A stretch of 64,000 nucleotides of DNA, taken from the NCBI GenBank assembly GCA_958413895.1, contig CATYVQ010000008.1:1-64000 (forward strand), written 5' to 3'. Both the position numbers and the translations under genes were made by a program. Positions 17,577-26,800 of this stretch are shown here, piece by piece; the first letter of the stretch is position 1, and the number at the start of each line of letters is the position of its first letter. The stretch is from an uncultured Collinsella sp. GTDB taxonomy: Bacteria; Actinomycetota; Coriobacteriia; Coriobacteriales; Coriobacteriaceae. Below the pieces are notes generated by a model. It was given only the letters and a program-made list of their open reading frames with translations, searched no databases and was not told the DNA's origin.

Positions 17577-17682
17577 TGTCAATAGAAAACGACGCACCCC
17601 GCGTAAGTGTACGAGAGCGCGGGCGGCCTAGTTTTCAGCTTTAGTTAAATGCCCGGGCTCCGAACCCCGGGCATTCTTATTT
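17577..17682 (+). ncRNA. Candidate antisense antitoxin RNA
   Basis: A TACAAT -10-like box (17572-17577) directly follows a dyad (17546-17571). The predicted RNA of about 100 nt would contain the hairpin CCCGCG/CGCGGG (17598-17623) and end at the stem 17649-17674 followed by TCTTATTT. Its 3' end overlaps the 3' end of the convergent peptide gene at 17677-17829, as in TxpA/RatA or BsrG/SR4. No clear -35 is seen. This is inference. Confidence 0.5.
17649..17674. terminator. Bidirectional terminator between peptide gene and antisense RNA
   Basis: ATGCCCGGG and CCCGGGCAT pair with a short loop. On plus it is followed by TCTTATTT, on minus by TTTAACT, so both convergent transcripts could end here and overlap. 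Confidence 0.75.
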
Positions 17683-17829
17683 GCGCTTGTTGCGGCGCAA
17701 ATGCCTTCTACCGTCCGCACCGCGCGTGCGCCTACGGACCTTAAACCGAACCTCATACGAGTCAAGAAACCTGATGACGAACGTGCCCACCGCCGCGAGG
17801 GCGGCGAGCGCGTTAAGGAATTTCAGCAT
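17677..17829 (-). CDS. Small hydrophobic-basic peptide, candidate type I toxin, 50 aa
   Basis: Begins MLKFLNALAALAAVGTFVIR, one predicted membrane helix, followed by a strongly basic tail (KVRRRTRGADGRRHLRRNKRK region). The start has an excellent GGAGGT site 6 bases upstream. A single helix plus a positively charged tail is the usual build of type I membrane toxins, and a convergent short transcript overlapping its 3' end supports the idea. It is also partly duplicated: a second copy at 18158 keeps the last 30 residues but has lost the hydrophobic N-terminus. A small membrane peptide of other function cannot be excluded. Confidence 0.6.
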   Translation of the reverse strand: MLKFLNALAALAAVGTFVIRFLDSYEVRFKVRRRTRGADGRRHLRRNKRK

Positions 17830-18059
17830 TTGGGGACCTCCGATCGAGTCGTCGGCCGCCCGCGCACGGAATGCGTCGCAAGGATATTTTACTGCGAGCA
17901 CTCGCACTTACAGCTGGTAAACGCAATAATTGCAAACATCTGTTCGATATTTACAAACACGGTTCCTCGTCCGGCGGAGCCTGGCCGCATTGTCCGGGTT
18001 TGCCCGACGTGTTTGCGTTTTCAAAATGTCCCGAATCAGCGGAGAGATTCGGGATACAA

Positions 18060-18162
18060 TGACTACAGGAAACGACGCACCCCGCGTAAGTACTTAGGAG
18101 CGCGGGCGACCAGTTTCCGACGTTGTTAAATGCCCGGGCCTCTAACCCCGGGCATTCTTATT
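18060..18162 (+). ncRNA. Second copy of the candidate antisense RNA
   Basis: Same architecture as 17577-17682: TACAAT, hairpin CCCGCG/CGCGGG with a different loop, and terminator stem at 18130-18155. Its target peptide gene is truncated, so it may act in trans on the intact copy or be a relic. Confidence 0.4.
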
Positions 18163-18260
18163 TGCGCTTGTTGCGGCGCAAATGCCTTCTACCGTCCGCA
18201 CCGCGCGTGCGCCTACGGACCTTAAACCGAACTTCATACGAGTCAAGAAACGCGATGACG
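18158..18260 (-). pseudogene. Truncated copy of the small basic peptide
   Basis: Encodes FLDSYEVRFKVRRRTRG and the same basic tail to a stop at 18158, but the hydrophobic N-terminus and the ribosome binding site are missing. Upstream the frame runs into the terminator of the major pilin gene, so any longer translation there is accidental. Confidence 0.65.
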
Positions 18261-18301
18261 GATGAGTCCGCATCGGACGGTGGAGGCTGCCTGTGTTGTC
18301 C

Positions 18302-18339
18302 AAAAAGAACGGGGCAGACTCCAGTGCGGAGTCTGCCCC
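18302..18339 (-). terminator. Terminator of the major pilin gene
   Basis: A perfect 12-bp stem (18311-18322 with 18328-18339) with a 5-base loop is followed on the minus strand by GTTCTTTTT. It lies about 100 bases after the pilin stop. Confidence 0.85.
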
Positions 18340-18440
18340 GAAAAGAGAATGGCAAAGCAAGAACGTGGATGGACGAGAAAAGTGTCCGCAAGTCTCATGG
18401 CCATCGCATCCCACCTGCCAAAGGGATGGGTGAGCAAGCG

Positions 18441-20171
18441 CTACTCCTGCTCGGACTCCTCAGCCTGCTTACGGCTGCGGATGAGGTGCGCCACGCCAAT
18501 GCAAAGCACCGCGCCACCAGCGATCCAAGTGAAGGTCACGCCGTTGAGACCGGTGAGGGGGAGGCCGGAACCCTTCTTGTTCACGATGGTGATGGGAATC
18601 CTGGTCGAGGTAACGTTTTCACCGAGCTGAGAAGTGACCATATTAGAGCTGGGGTTTACGCTGAGTCCTGTCAGTTTGCCGGTCGTCTCATTGTATGTAG
18701 GCGTCACCACAATGGTAAAGCTAATGGAGTTATAACCCGCGGGCGTCTCGCACTCCGTAATCTCGTACTCACCTGCAACAAGACCAGGGATAAAGACCTT
18801 GCTGTCAGTCTCTTTAGTCTTAAACACTCCAGCTTTGCCTGAATCGTCAGTGAGTTCACCAGTCTCCGTCAGCCATTTTTCACCATTAACAGGAGTGGTA
18901 CCCTCCTTGGTCATTTTGACCTTAAAGCCGGCAACAAGTTTCTTTTTCGGATTATCCGAGGCGGTCTTAGTGACATCGAGACCGAAGACGTAGTCAGTGA
19001 CCTCATCCGACTCAGAAGTGCCCTTATCATCAGTCATGGGATTGTTGGAATAGACAAGCTTGACATCGTTGGTGTTGCCGTTGGCAGTGTATTCAGCCTC
19101 ACCGGTCAGTTTTGCGTTATAGGTCACAACGACCTTAGAGTCGCCCTTAAGCGTCACGCCTGCGTTTGTTGCAGCAGCCTTAAGATCAGAGAAGGAAATC
19201 GTCAGGTCGTGACCGCCAGTGGGGTGCCCAGAGGCGTCCGTAGTGTCCGCAAGATTTACCGTGTAGCCATTTGTAGGTTGGATAACGGTGTCGTCAATTT
19301 TCACCTTAACGGAGTTCTCGCTAGCCTCCAGTCCAGCTGAAAGATGATCATGGAACGAATATTCGTACTTGGTGAAGGTGTCGATGTTGCTCGCAACGAA
19401 GCCAGTCAGTTTATATTCGACCTCCTCGCCAATATGCGAGTCACTCCGCTTTCCCCATGTCTCGCCCTCACGAACTTCCTTTTTGACGGTAGGAATGCTG
19501 GTCTTCTCGGTAACCTCTACATCGCCGGCGCCCACGACGGCATAAATCGGCGAAGTGGCAGTATTCTTGCTGCCGGTCGTCGACTTATCCGAAGCCAAAG
19601 TGTCCGCGTCAGTCAGAAACAGGTAATAACCAGATTTATCGAAAGAAACCTTGGTACCCGCCCCAAACGAAGCCTCTCCAACGCCCGTCGGGTTAGTCGG
19701 ATTGACATTCTTCGCAACCAGTCCAGCAAGCGTATTGAGCAAATCGGTGTCTTTGAGAACCGTCGTGTTTGTGGTCCCGGTAATGTTGGCAGTCAGCCAA
19801 TTGGCAACATCCTGCGGGCTGGCATCGGTTGTCAGATTGTCTGCTTCATCTTTATTATAGTCGTTGATGGCCTTAATAATGGCTTTTTGCGTCGCGTCCT
19901 CAACGCCAGTTGCCCACTTAACATTCGAAACGACCTTGTCAGTCTTGCCAGTCTTGCCGCTCTCATCCACGACATCGGCCTCGAAAATCTGGTAGGCCTT
20001 GTACTTCACGCTGCCATTATCGTTCTTCTTTTTGATCGTGATGCTATTGGTCGTAGCAGTCGTACCATCAGCAAACGCCATGGTCACCGGGGCCATCACG
20101 CCGCCGAAGCTCAACGCGGCTGTGAGGCCGGCGGTTACTGCCAGGCGTGCGATGTTCTTGCTCATGCTCAT
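18441..20171 (-). CDS. LPxTG-type major pilin (SpaA/fimbrial isopeptide family), 576 aa
   Basis: Cell-wall-linked pilus backbone protein. Seen: a signal peptide (MSMSKNIARLAVTAGLTAAL to AFA, about 1-36), a pilin-type Lys in SIPTVKKEV (near residue 250), isopeptide-forming domains with the E-box ITECETPAGY, and a C-terminal sorting signal LPLTG followed by a hydrophobic helix and an Arg/Lys-containing tail. The start at 20171 is chosen because GAGG lies upstream and the signal peptide starts there. It is the last of three pilin genes in the same direction and presumably polymerised by the sortase at 15417-16355. Function in adhesion is inferred. Confidence 0.92.
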   Translation of the reverse strand: MSMSKNIARLAVTAGLTAALSFGGVMAPVTMAFADGTTATTNSITIKKKNDNGSVKYKAYQIFEADVVDESGKTGKTDKVVSNVKWATGVEDATQKAIIKAINDYNKDEADNLTTDASPQDVANWLTANITGTTNTTVLKDTDLLNTLAGLVAKNVNPTNPTGVGEASFGAGTKVSFDKSGYYLFLTDADTLASDKSTTGSKNTATSPIYAVVGAGDVEVTEKTSIPTVKKEVREGETWGKRSDSHIGEEVEYKLTGFVASNIDTFTKYEYSFHDHLSAGLEASENSVKVKIDDTVIQPTNGYTVNLADTTDASGHPTGGHDLTISFSDLKAAATNAGVTLKGDSKVVVTYNAKLTGEAEYTANGNTNDVKLVYSNNPMTDDKGTSESDEVTDYVFGLDVTKTASDNPKKKLVAGFKVKMTKEGTTPVNGEKWLTETGELTDDSGKAGVFKTKETDSKVFIPGLVAGEYEITECETPAGYNSISFTIVVTPTYNETTGKLTGLSVNPSSNMVTSQLGENVTSTRIPITIVNKKGSGLPLTGLNGVTFTWIAGGAVLCIGVAHLIRSRKQAEESEQE

Positions 20172-20279
20172 CTTCTTTTCCTCTGCTTTCTGCTCGAATT
20201 CCATTTGATCTAAATCTGTCTGTCTGTGTCTTAGCATCTACTTCGCTACGTCTCGCCCCGCTCTCTGTGGGGCTGCCAG

Positions 20280-21950
20280 CTACTCTTTATGGCTGCCACC
20301 TCCCCGCTTGACCAGGAGCGCGACCACGATGAGCGCGGCTCCGGCGACCGCTGCGGCGGCCGCGGCGTACATTGCCATATCGCCAGTCGAGGGCATAAAG
20401 CCTCCGGTGGTAATGCTAGGGGGTGTGCCGGTGGGCGTGTTGATGAGCGACGCCTCCAGGCTGCCCGTCGACCCGTCCGCGCTGTCGGCGCGCAGGGGCG
20501 ACTCGGCCGTGATGGTGAGTTTGGGCTTGGCGGCGGCCACCTGGTCGACGTCCAGGCCCTCGGCCTTGACCGTCACGGAGCGCGTGCCCTCAAAGGCGGT
20601 GTAGCCCTTGGGCGCCTTGAGTTCGCGGACCTCCAGCTTGCCCGAGTCCACGCCCGAGACGGTCACGCGGCCGTCCTCGCCCGTGGTGACGGTGGCCTTG
20701 CCCTCCGCATCCCACGTGCCGTCGGCCGCCAGCGTGCGACCGCGGTCGTCGGCGATGTTCAGGACCGCCCCGGCAAGCGGCTTGTCGCCGTCGCTGCCGC
20801 GCTTGGTGAACGCAAGATCCCAGGTGTAGGCGCACGCATCGTCGCTCGGCGTGTGGGTGAAGCCGGCATCGCCGGACTGATCGGCAAAGGGAGAGCGCGG
20901 GTAGCGCAGGTAAACCTCGTTGGGGTTGCCCTTCGCGATGCCGTGGTTGCACGCGCTGTTGAGCGGCGCATTGTACACGGCGACCACGCGGACGCCCGCG
21001 GTGAAGGCGTCGGCCCCGCCGAGCGCGGCGATCAGGTCGCCGGTGCGCACGGTGAAGGTCTTACCGTCGGCCGCTACCTTGGTGGCGCACTGGGCCGTGA
21101 TGTCGGTCCAGCCCTTCGCGGGCTCGGTGCCGGTGCGTCCGTCCTTGCCGGTCTGGACGGCATCAAAGCCGCCGTCCGCGCCCGCCGCCACGTACACGCG
21201 CATGCTCGCGGCGACCTTGGAGGGGTCGAGCCCCGCGCTCATGGTGTCGACGAACCGCACCGTATAGGTGTCGTAGGCCGTGAGCCCCGCCGGGACCGTG
21301 GCCGAGAGGCGCCAGTACAGGTCGTCGGCGACCGTAGCGTCGGCGGCCTTCTGCCAGGCGGCGGTGCCGGCCTCCAGCACGTGCTTGGCGACCTTGGGGG
21401 TCGCGGCCTTGGGCTTGACGGTGACGGCGCTGCCGCCCACCAGGGCCATGATCGGCGCGGTGCCGGCCTCGCCCTGGGCGATGGCGTCGTCGTCGGCGAC
21501 GATGAGCCAGTAGCCGCAGGGCAGCTTGGCCGTCGTGCCCGCGTTAAGGGCCACGAACACGGCGCCAGAGCTCTGGAGGGAACGAGCGAGCTGTGCGCTC
21601 AGCGCGCTCGTAAGGTGGGAATCGGTGTTGAGCCACTCGGCAGCTTCCTGCGCGGTGGTCTGGGAATTGGGCATACCGGCGCTGTGCAGCACAGGCAACA
21701 CGGCATCGCGCGCGGCGTCGCTTGCCCAGGCGAGGTCGGTGGCGATCTTAGCGTCGCTGTCGCCGTCGACGACGTTGGCGCTAAAGATCTGGTAGGCGTC
21801 GTAGCTGCTCGCCACGGTGCCGCTCACCGTGATGGAACCGGTCGAGGTCGGCGCGGCCTGCGCGGAAGCGGGGAACACAACCGCGCAGGTGCCGATCAGG
21901 AGGGCAAGCAGCGCAAACAAGATCGGGAAGGAGCAAACTTTCTTATTCAC
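20280..21950 (-). CDS. LPxTG-type minor/basal pilin, 556 aa
   Basis: Surface protein with a signal peptide (KKVCSFPILFALLALLIGTC to AQA), a Spa-like N-terminal region (SITVSGTVASSYDAYQIFSANVVDG, also present as a variant in the major pilin), a CnaB-like domain with E-box VRELKAPKGY, and a C-terminal sorting signal MPSTG followed by a hydrophobic helix and basic tail. The GTG start at 21950 follows GGGAGG and overlaps the stop of the upstream pilin by 8 bases, so it is translationally coupled. GC is higher than in the two flanking pilins. Role as basal or minor subunit is inferred. Confidence 0.9.
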   Translation of the reverse strand: MNKKVCSFPILFALLALLIGTCAVVFPASAQAAPTSTGSITVSGTVASSYDAYQIFSANVVDGDSDAKIATDLAWASDAARDAVLPVLHSAGMPNSQTTAQEAAEWLNTDSHLTSALSAQLARSLQSSGAVFVALNAGTTAKLPCGYWLIVADDDAIAQGEAGTAPIMALVGGSAVTVKPKAATPKVAKHVLEAGTAAWQKAADATVADDLYWRLSATVPAGLTAYDTYTVRFVDTMSAGLDPSKVAASMRVYVAAGADGGFDAVQTGKDGRTGTEPAKGWTDITAQCATKVAADGKTFTVRTGDLIAALGGADAFTAGVRVVAVYNAPLNSACNHGIAKGNPNEVYLRYPRSPFADQSGDAGFTHTPSDDACAYTWDLAFTKRGSDGDKPLAGAVLNIADDRGRTLAADGTWDAEGKATVTTGEDGRVTVSGVDSGKLEVRELKAPKGYTAFEGTRSVTVKAEGLDVDQVAAAKPKLTITAESPLRADSADGSTGSLEASLINTPTGTPPSITTGGFMPSTGDMAMYAAAAAAVAGAALIVVALLVKRGGGSHKE

Positions 21951-24900
21951 GACGCTCGCCTCCCTTCGCATTCGCCTTGCGACGAATGTGCATCCAGGCT
22001 GCAGCAGCGCAAAGCACCGCCGCGCCGGCAAGGTACGTCAGAGTGACGCCCGACATACCGGAAAGAGGCAGAGTGGTGGAGTAGGTGTTGGTGAAGGTGG
22101 AGGCGGGAATGGCGTTGGGCGCGGCGTCCTTGCCGATGGTGTTACTCACGGTGTTGCCCATGTCGTCCTTCACCTGCGTGACCGTGGTGGAGGTGGTGAG
22201 GCCGGAGTACTTGCCAGTGGTCTCATCCATGACGGCCTTCACCGTGACGGCCACCTGGTACTCGGCCTTGGAGTAGCGAAGCTTGTCGATGGCACCGGTG
22301 ATAGGCGCGACCTCCTTCACCGTGTAGGTGTAGGTCCTGGCGTAGTCACCCACCTCACCGGGGGCATCGGACAGGTGCGACTTGTTGAACGTCATGGCGC
22401 CAAAGGTCGCCGTGATGTTGTTGAGCTTGGCGGCGTCGGTCTCCCCTGCCTTTGGGGCAACAGAAATCTTGGGTGCTTCGGGCGCTTCGGGCATGGGGGC
22501 TTTGGCTGCATAGTCACCCGTAGCCACAATGCTGAACTCGAACGGCACATAGTTGTCGTCAGCATCCTTCGGCCAATCCGTATTGCGAACGGATTTGGTC
22601 ACCGGAATCTTCACGGACGTAGCACTGCACTTGTCGGAGATGTACGTAGTGCCACTATCGATGCTCAGCTGCTCGTTCTCTTTCCACGTAATGGAGCCGT
22701 TTGTGCTGTCCACCGTGAACTTGTAGGTGTTCTTGTTCAGTTCGTAGCCAAACGGAGCCTGGGTCTCAACAAGCGTGTACGTGCCCGGCAGCAGGCCCTC
22801 GAGCTTGAACTTGCCAGGCGCGGTGTCGGTGTCTACCCACGTGGTATCGCTCGAAGTCGACTGGTCGCTCACCTGATCTCTCACGGTCCAGGACTGGTTA
22901 ACGGCCGCACCATCGGCGTCATTAGTCTTGGTGAGTTTCCACTCAGAACCAGCCAAAGGAGTGTGTTTTGTGTCGCCCTCCCCCACCTTGGTCCAAGACA
23001 CCGTACCGGTGATGATCTTGGTGTTGGGAATGGCACCTGTGGGGTTATTCTCGAACGGAACATTTTTGCCGTTCTCATCCACGTAACCCTGAACGTAGTT
23101 CGGCTTCTCGCCAGTATTGTTCATAGTGGCATAGTAGATGGTGTCTGACTTCTGGTAGCCAGCCGGCGCCGTCTCCTCTTTGATGTAATACGTGAAGTAG
23201 TTGGTATCGTTGGAATTGCCGATGTTTGCCTTCTGGTTCAGATAGTTGAACTGAAGCTTGCCATCACCCGAAGCGTAATCATTTGCGCCACCGTCAGTCA
23301 CCGTCACGATAGCGTCCTTGCCCGCGACAGCATTCTCGACAGAACCATAGATAGCCCACGAGGAACCAGGAAGCGACGTGTTGCCGTTCGCCGCATCGAC
23401 CTTGCTCCACGCAACGGCGGAGCCGTCGGGCGTATACGACCCAGACCACGGGAAGTTGTGACGCTCCTGATCCATATCGATGACGGAAGCCGAGTTACCC
23501 TCACCAAATGCTGCGGCAACCTTCGGGCTGTTCATTGAGAAATCGACGCCCACATAAACGCGGCCGTTGGTAGTCACATGGTCGTCGAAACTTCCGTTGG
23601 GAACGAGAATCGATCCGATCATAGCCGCCGCAGGATCGTCGTCAGTCCACTTGGCACCGGTGGCTGTGCCGCCGTATCCCCAGTCCGCGCGGTTTTCTCC
23701 CGCGATGCCGCCTCGAATGGTAAGGCTTTGCGTATCGACAAAGTTCCACATGATGGACTGGGAAGCCGTCGCGTATGCCTCGCCCAGCTCCTTGCCGGAA
23801 TATTGAGTTTCGTAACCACGCGAAATCTCGGTACCGTTCCACCAAAAGCGCCAGCCATTGTGAAACTCAATATTCGAAGATCCGGTAACGTTCACAACAA
23901 CCGAGGCGCCCTTGGGAATGCCCTCGAATGCGAAATCAACGCCACGATAATACTCGTTGTTGTATGTATTGCTCAGCTGAGAAGCATCGATGGTGAACAC
24001 CTGCTGCATAGAGGTGTTGTCGCCCTTAAACGTGATAAGACGCTCGCTATTCTTGAATTTCTTACCATTGAGCAACGTATCGGCGCAGTCCGAATATATG
24101 GTCTTATACGACTCATCAAACACCAGGCCATAATTACAATCCGTCTTGTCGTACTTGTTGATTACGTAGTTGTTGTGATTGCTCGCGAAACCAACCTCGA
24201 GCGTGCCGGTATTTGCAAACGAGTTGAGCTGTTTCGATAGCTTCGAGAGGTACCCATCTTCACCGTTGTAGCTCGAATAATCGTTATTGTTGACATTAGT
24301 CAAATCAACAGTTTGATTGAACAGGTTGCTTTCCTGAAAGTTCTTGCCCTCGTACCAATTACCCTGCGTTGTCACCACGGATTGGCGTTCATTGTTATCG
24401 CGCCAGTATGTGATGGGGCCTGCGATCTGCGCAGTGTAGGCAAAGCCGGAAGGAGTCGCGCCCTCAGAAGATTTCTGCCGTCCGACCCAAGCGCCTTTCT
24501 TCCAAGCGCCAACGGTAGTCGTCTCCGGCGAGTCGCCGCTATAACCAACGCTCATCTTGGTGATCGCACTTTTAATTCCGGCCACCGCAAGCACGGTGCT
24601 GCCGGCGACAGGACGGAACTGGGAACCAAAACCAACGGTGCCAAAGCGGAAACCAGCACCAATTGATTGATAGGGCCAGCTCTCTTTGACTGGATTCATG
24701 GCAAGCTTGCCACGGACCAAGGTAAGGCCCTCCGCCTCAGCGGCATATGAGCCGGTGGGGGCGTTCGTCGCATCAAGATTACTAGTGTCGCTCGGCTTAC
24801 CACCGATGTACATGTCGCGGCCGACATAGGTGGCCACGCCGGGATCGGGGGTGGAGACATCGATATTCGTACCGATACCGATAGACGTGGGAACATAAAT

Positions 24901-25246
24901 TCCCTTCTCCACGGTGGCCGTCGCTCTCGCTGAAGCCGCATTCGCACTCTGAGCCTGCTCAGCACTATTTGAAGAGCCAGCCTCGCCGCCATTGGTCTCG
25001 TCGCTATTCTGGTTTTCGGCATCCTCGCTGGTGTTATCTACAGCAGCGGACTCACTTGAGGAACCCCCCCCCCATTACAGTTTCCTCGGTAGAAACTGTC
25101 TGGACGTCGTTGGCGATGGCCTGCGAAATCGGAGGCATGACGAGCGACAGTACCAGGCTCAACACGGAGGCTCCGCACAAAACGCCTGACAGTACACGGC
25201 GCGTCGCTTTATCACTCTGCTTAGATTTGTCTGAATTCGCTTTCAT
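21943..25246 (-). CDS. Large tip adhesin/pilin, frame-shifted at a poly-G tract (OFF state)
   Basis: LPxTG-type adhesin of about 1100 aa when in frame. The signal peptide begins MKANSDKSKQSDKATRRVLS at 25246 behind GGGAGGAG. The frame then reaches ten G (25064-25073) and stops three codons later; loss of one G, or gain of two, joins it without stops to the long frame at 24912-21943. That body has N-terminal adhesin-like sequence, a CnaB domain with E-box VETQAPFGY, an FctA/Spy0128-like isopeptide domain (VTKSVRNTDWPKDADDNYVP onward) and the sorting signal LPLSG. First gene of the pilin operon. A sequencing error in the homopolymer is the main alternative. Confidence 0.85.
25064..25073 (-). 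promoter_or_regulatory. Poly-G (10) tract, candidate phase-variation switch
   Basis: Ten C on plus, ten G in the coding strand, near codon 58 of the adhesin. In this window the count puts the adhesin out of frame; 9 or 12 would restore it. Confidence 0.75.
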
Positions 25247-25301
25247 CGATGTCTCCTCCCCAAGAGACCGCGATCTTGCTCTTTCACTATCAAACGTACC
25301 T

Positions 25302-25365
25302 GCGCAATCTGTAATTGCGCACGCTTGTTGTACATATTGTAACGATTGTTTGAACATCTAAGCAA
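25302..25365 (-). promoter_or_regulatory. Promoter region of the pilin operon
   Basis: On the minus strand TTGCTT (25360-25365), 18 bases, then TACAAT (25336-25341). A hairpin GCGCAAT/ATTGCGC (25302-25320) lies in the predicted 5' leader. The 25370-25520 stretch is strongly AT-rich, unlike the rest of the window, and holds no gene. Confidence 0.45.
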
Positions 25366-25534
25366 AAATACCGATAGTTTTGTAGCGAATTCTCAATTCT
25401 CTTGACATTTACTCGGATTAACCTTCGTTTATTCGCTATGAAATATCTATTTCTACTGGTAATTAAGCTAGTTATCAGTTTTTTAATAGCATTTCATTTA
25501 TTTGCACAACATTTTTCTCAAGAGCATGCGTCCT

Positions 25535-25568
25535 GTGAACGGTCGAAAATCGACCGTGAACGGTAGAT
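25535..25568. repeat. Hairpin with direct repeat in AT-rich intergenic DNA
   Basis: GTGAACGGT occurs twice around the stem GGTCGA/TCGACC. Nothing else is recognisable in 25570-25700. Confidence 0.35.
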
Positions 25569-25704
25569 CATTAACCGGGAGGAATAGACTACCAAATTGA
25601 TGGGAATATCTTTAACTCATCGGTGGTTAGAAGCATGATGTTCAGACAACGTTATTTGAATTTTCGCGCAGATTTTAGGTATCAATTCACCCAAATCGCC
25701 AGAG

Positions 25705-25739
25705 GCCACCGCAAAGGAGCCTGCCCCCTTTGCGGTGGT
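25705..25739. repeat. Palindrome family B, copy 2
   Basis: GCCACCGCAAAGG with CCTTTGCGGTGGT; the changed bases in the arms are compensated. Followed by a run of eight C. It lies 15 bases past the HAD gene stop. Confidence 0.75.
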
Positions 25740-25754
25740 TCTCCCCCCCCGGCG

Positions 25755-26576
25755 CTATAGCAGATGTTCCTCGATAAAGATCGCGATGCCGTCTTTGTCG
25801 TTGCTGGCGGTTACAAAATCGGCGGCGGCACGGGTGGCATCGCTGCCATTTGCCATGGCCACGCCCACGCCGGCGTCAGCCACCATGCAGGTGTCGTTGT
25901 CCGCATCGCCAAACACGCAGATGTCCTGGAGCTCCATGTCGTTGAGCTCTGCCACGCGCGCAAGACCGCGCGTCTTGGACACGCGCGGGTCCATGAACTC
26001 GTAGAGCCGCTGCGTGGTTTGCAGAGCTGCCGCCTTAACAGTGTCATCGGCAAACGTCGACGCCCGCTCAATCACCCGCGGCATTACCTCGGGCGCCATG
26101 GTAAACATCACCTTGGGCTGCGGCTCGCGCAAAAACTCGGCAAAATCGACCACCTGGTAGGGCACGCCGTCGACGCGCGACAGGTGCTCGACGCACGCGT
26201 TGCTCTCGGGCACGTAGAACACGCCGTCTCGGGGGCAGACGGGCGTTGCCGGAAGGTCCGCCATGTGCTTGCAGATGCGCGCGATGGTCTCGCCCGGCAG
26301 CGGATAGCTTAGCTCGTTGATGTCGTGCGCGCGGTCGATGACCTCGGCGCCACCGCAGCCCACGAGCACATCTACCAGGCCTTCGATGCCCCAGAGCTCG
26401 TACATGGCCTCGGTCGCATGGGCGTCGCGCCCGGTGCACAGGCCAAAGAGCACGCCGCGCTCGCGCAGGGCGCGGATCGCCGCCACGGTGCGCGGGGACA
26501 CCGTGTGCTGGCTCGTGAGCAGCGTGCCGTCGATATCGCAGAACACGGCTTTGATGTGGCTGAAGATGGTGTCCAT
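25755..26576 (-). CDS. Cof-type HAD-IIB phosphatase, 273 aa
   Basis: Cytosolic sugar- or nucleotide-phosphate phosphatase. Motif I DIDGTL near residue 14, motif II Thr in CTGRD, motif III Lys in EPQPKVMF region, and motif IV GDADNDTCMV near 215 are all visible; the central alpha/beta cap marks the IIB/Cof class. Length is normal for the family. Monocistronic, with palindromes on both sides (family B at 25705 and 26670). The substrate cannot be assigned from sequence. Confidence 0.9.
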   Translation of the reverse strand: MDTIFSHIKAVFCDIDGTLLTSQHTVSPRTVAAIRALRERGVLFGLCTGRDAHATEAMYELWGIEGLVDVLVGCGGAEVIDRAHDINELSYPLPGETIARICKHMADLPATPVCPRDGVFYVPESNACVEHLSRVDGVPYQVVDFAEFLREPQPKVMFTMAPEVMPRVIERASTFADDTVKAAALQTTQRLYEFMDPRVSKTRGLARVAELNDMELQDICVFGDADNDTCMVADAGVGVAMANGSDATRAAADFVTASNDKDGIAIFIEEHLL

Positions 26577-26669
26577 GGGGGCCTTTCTGGGTTGTGCGGC
26601 GGTGTGGGGTGTATTCGTGAACGGCGTACATGGTATACCAAGGCACAGGCGCGGCCCGTCAAAGCAAAA

Positions 26670-26703
26670 ACCACCACAAAGGTGCCTGGCCCCTTTGTGG
26701 TGA
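26670..26703. repeat. Palindrome family B, copy 3
   Basis: CCACCACAAAGG and CCTTTGTGGTG around TGCCTGGCC. It lies 38 bases from the family A copy at 26741. Confidence 0.8.
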
Positions 26704-26740
26704 CCGGGCCCGAAGGGCGGCCTGGACCGGGGCGCAAAGC

Positions 26741-26795
26741 ATCACAACATTCGACATTTTTCGGCAAAATCGCGATTTTCATCGAATGTTGTGAT
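26741..26795. repeat. Palindrome family A, copy 2
   Basis: ATCACAACATTCGA and TCGAATGTTGTGAT, 14-bp perfect arms, with the usual inner TTTTTCGGCAAAATCG. It lies just past the MFS gene stop. Confidence 0.85.
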
Positions 26796-26800
26796 AGGTT

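Larger units (their letters stand above)
17535..17779. repeat. Tandem duplication, unit 1
   Basis: About 245 bp repeated at 18015-18260 (offset 481) with roughly 85-90% identity by eye. The unit holds a TCCCGGATC/GATTCGGGA dyad, a TACAAT box, a CCCGCG/CGCGGG hairpin, a strong bidirectional terminator and the 3' half of a small basic-peptide gene. Conservation is highest in the terminator and peptide tail. Confidence 0.85.
18015..18260. repeat. Tandem duplication, unit 2
   Basis: Second copy of the unit at 17535-17779. The dyad is perfect here (TCCCGAATC 18029-18037, GATTCGGGA 18046-18054) and TACAAT follows at 18055-18060. Homology stops after GATGACG at 18260, inside the peptide gene. The 17830-18014 stretch between the units shows no gene; it should hold the promoter of the intact peptide. 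Confidence 0.85.

Noticed and set aside
18158..18391. Intact 77-codon gene in the second duplication unit
   Set aside because: Its first half is read from the pilin terminator and unrelated DNA; only the tail matches the real peptide.
25742..25749. Run of eight C as a second phase-variation site
   Set aside because: It lies outside any reading frame, after the HAD gene stop and beside a palindrome.
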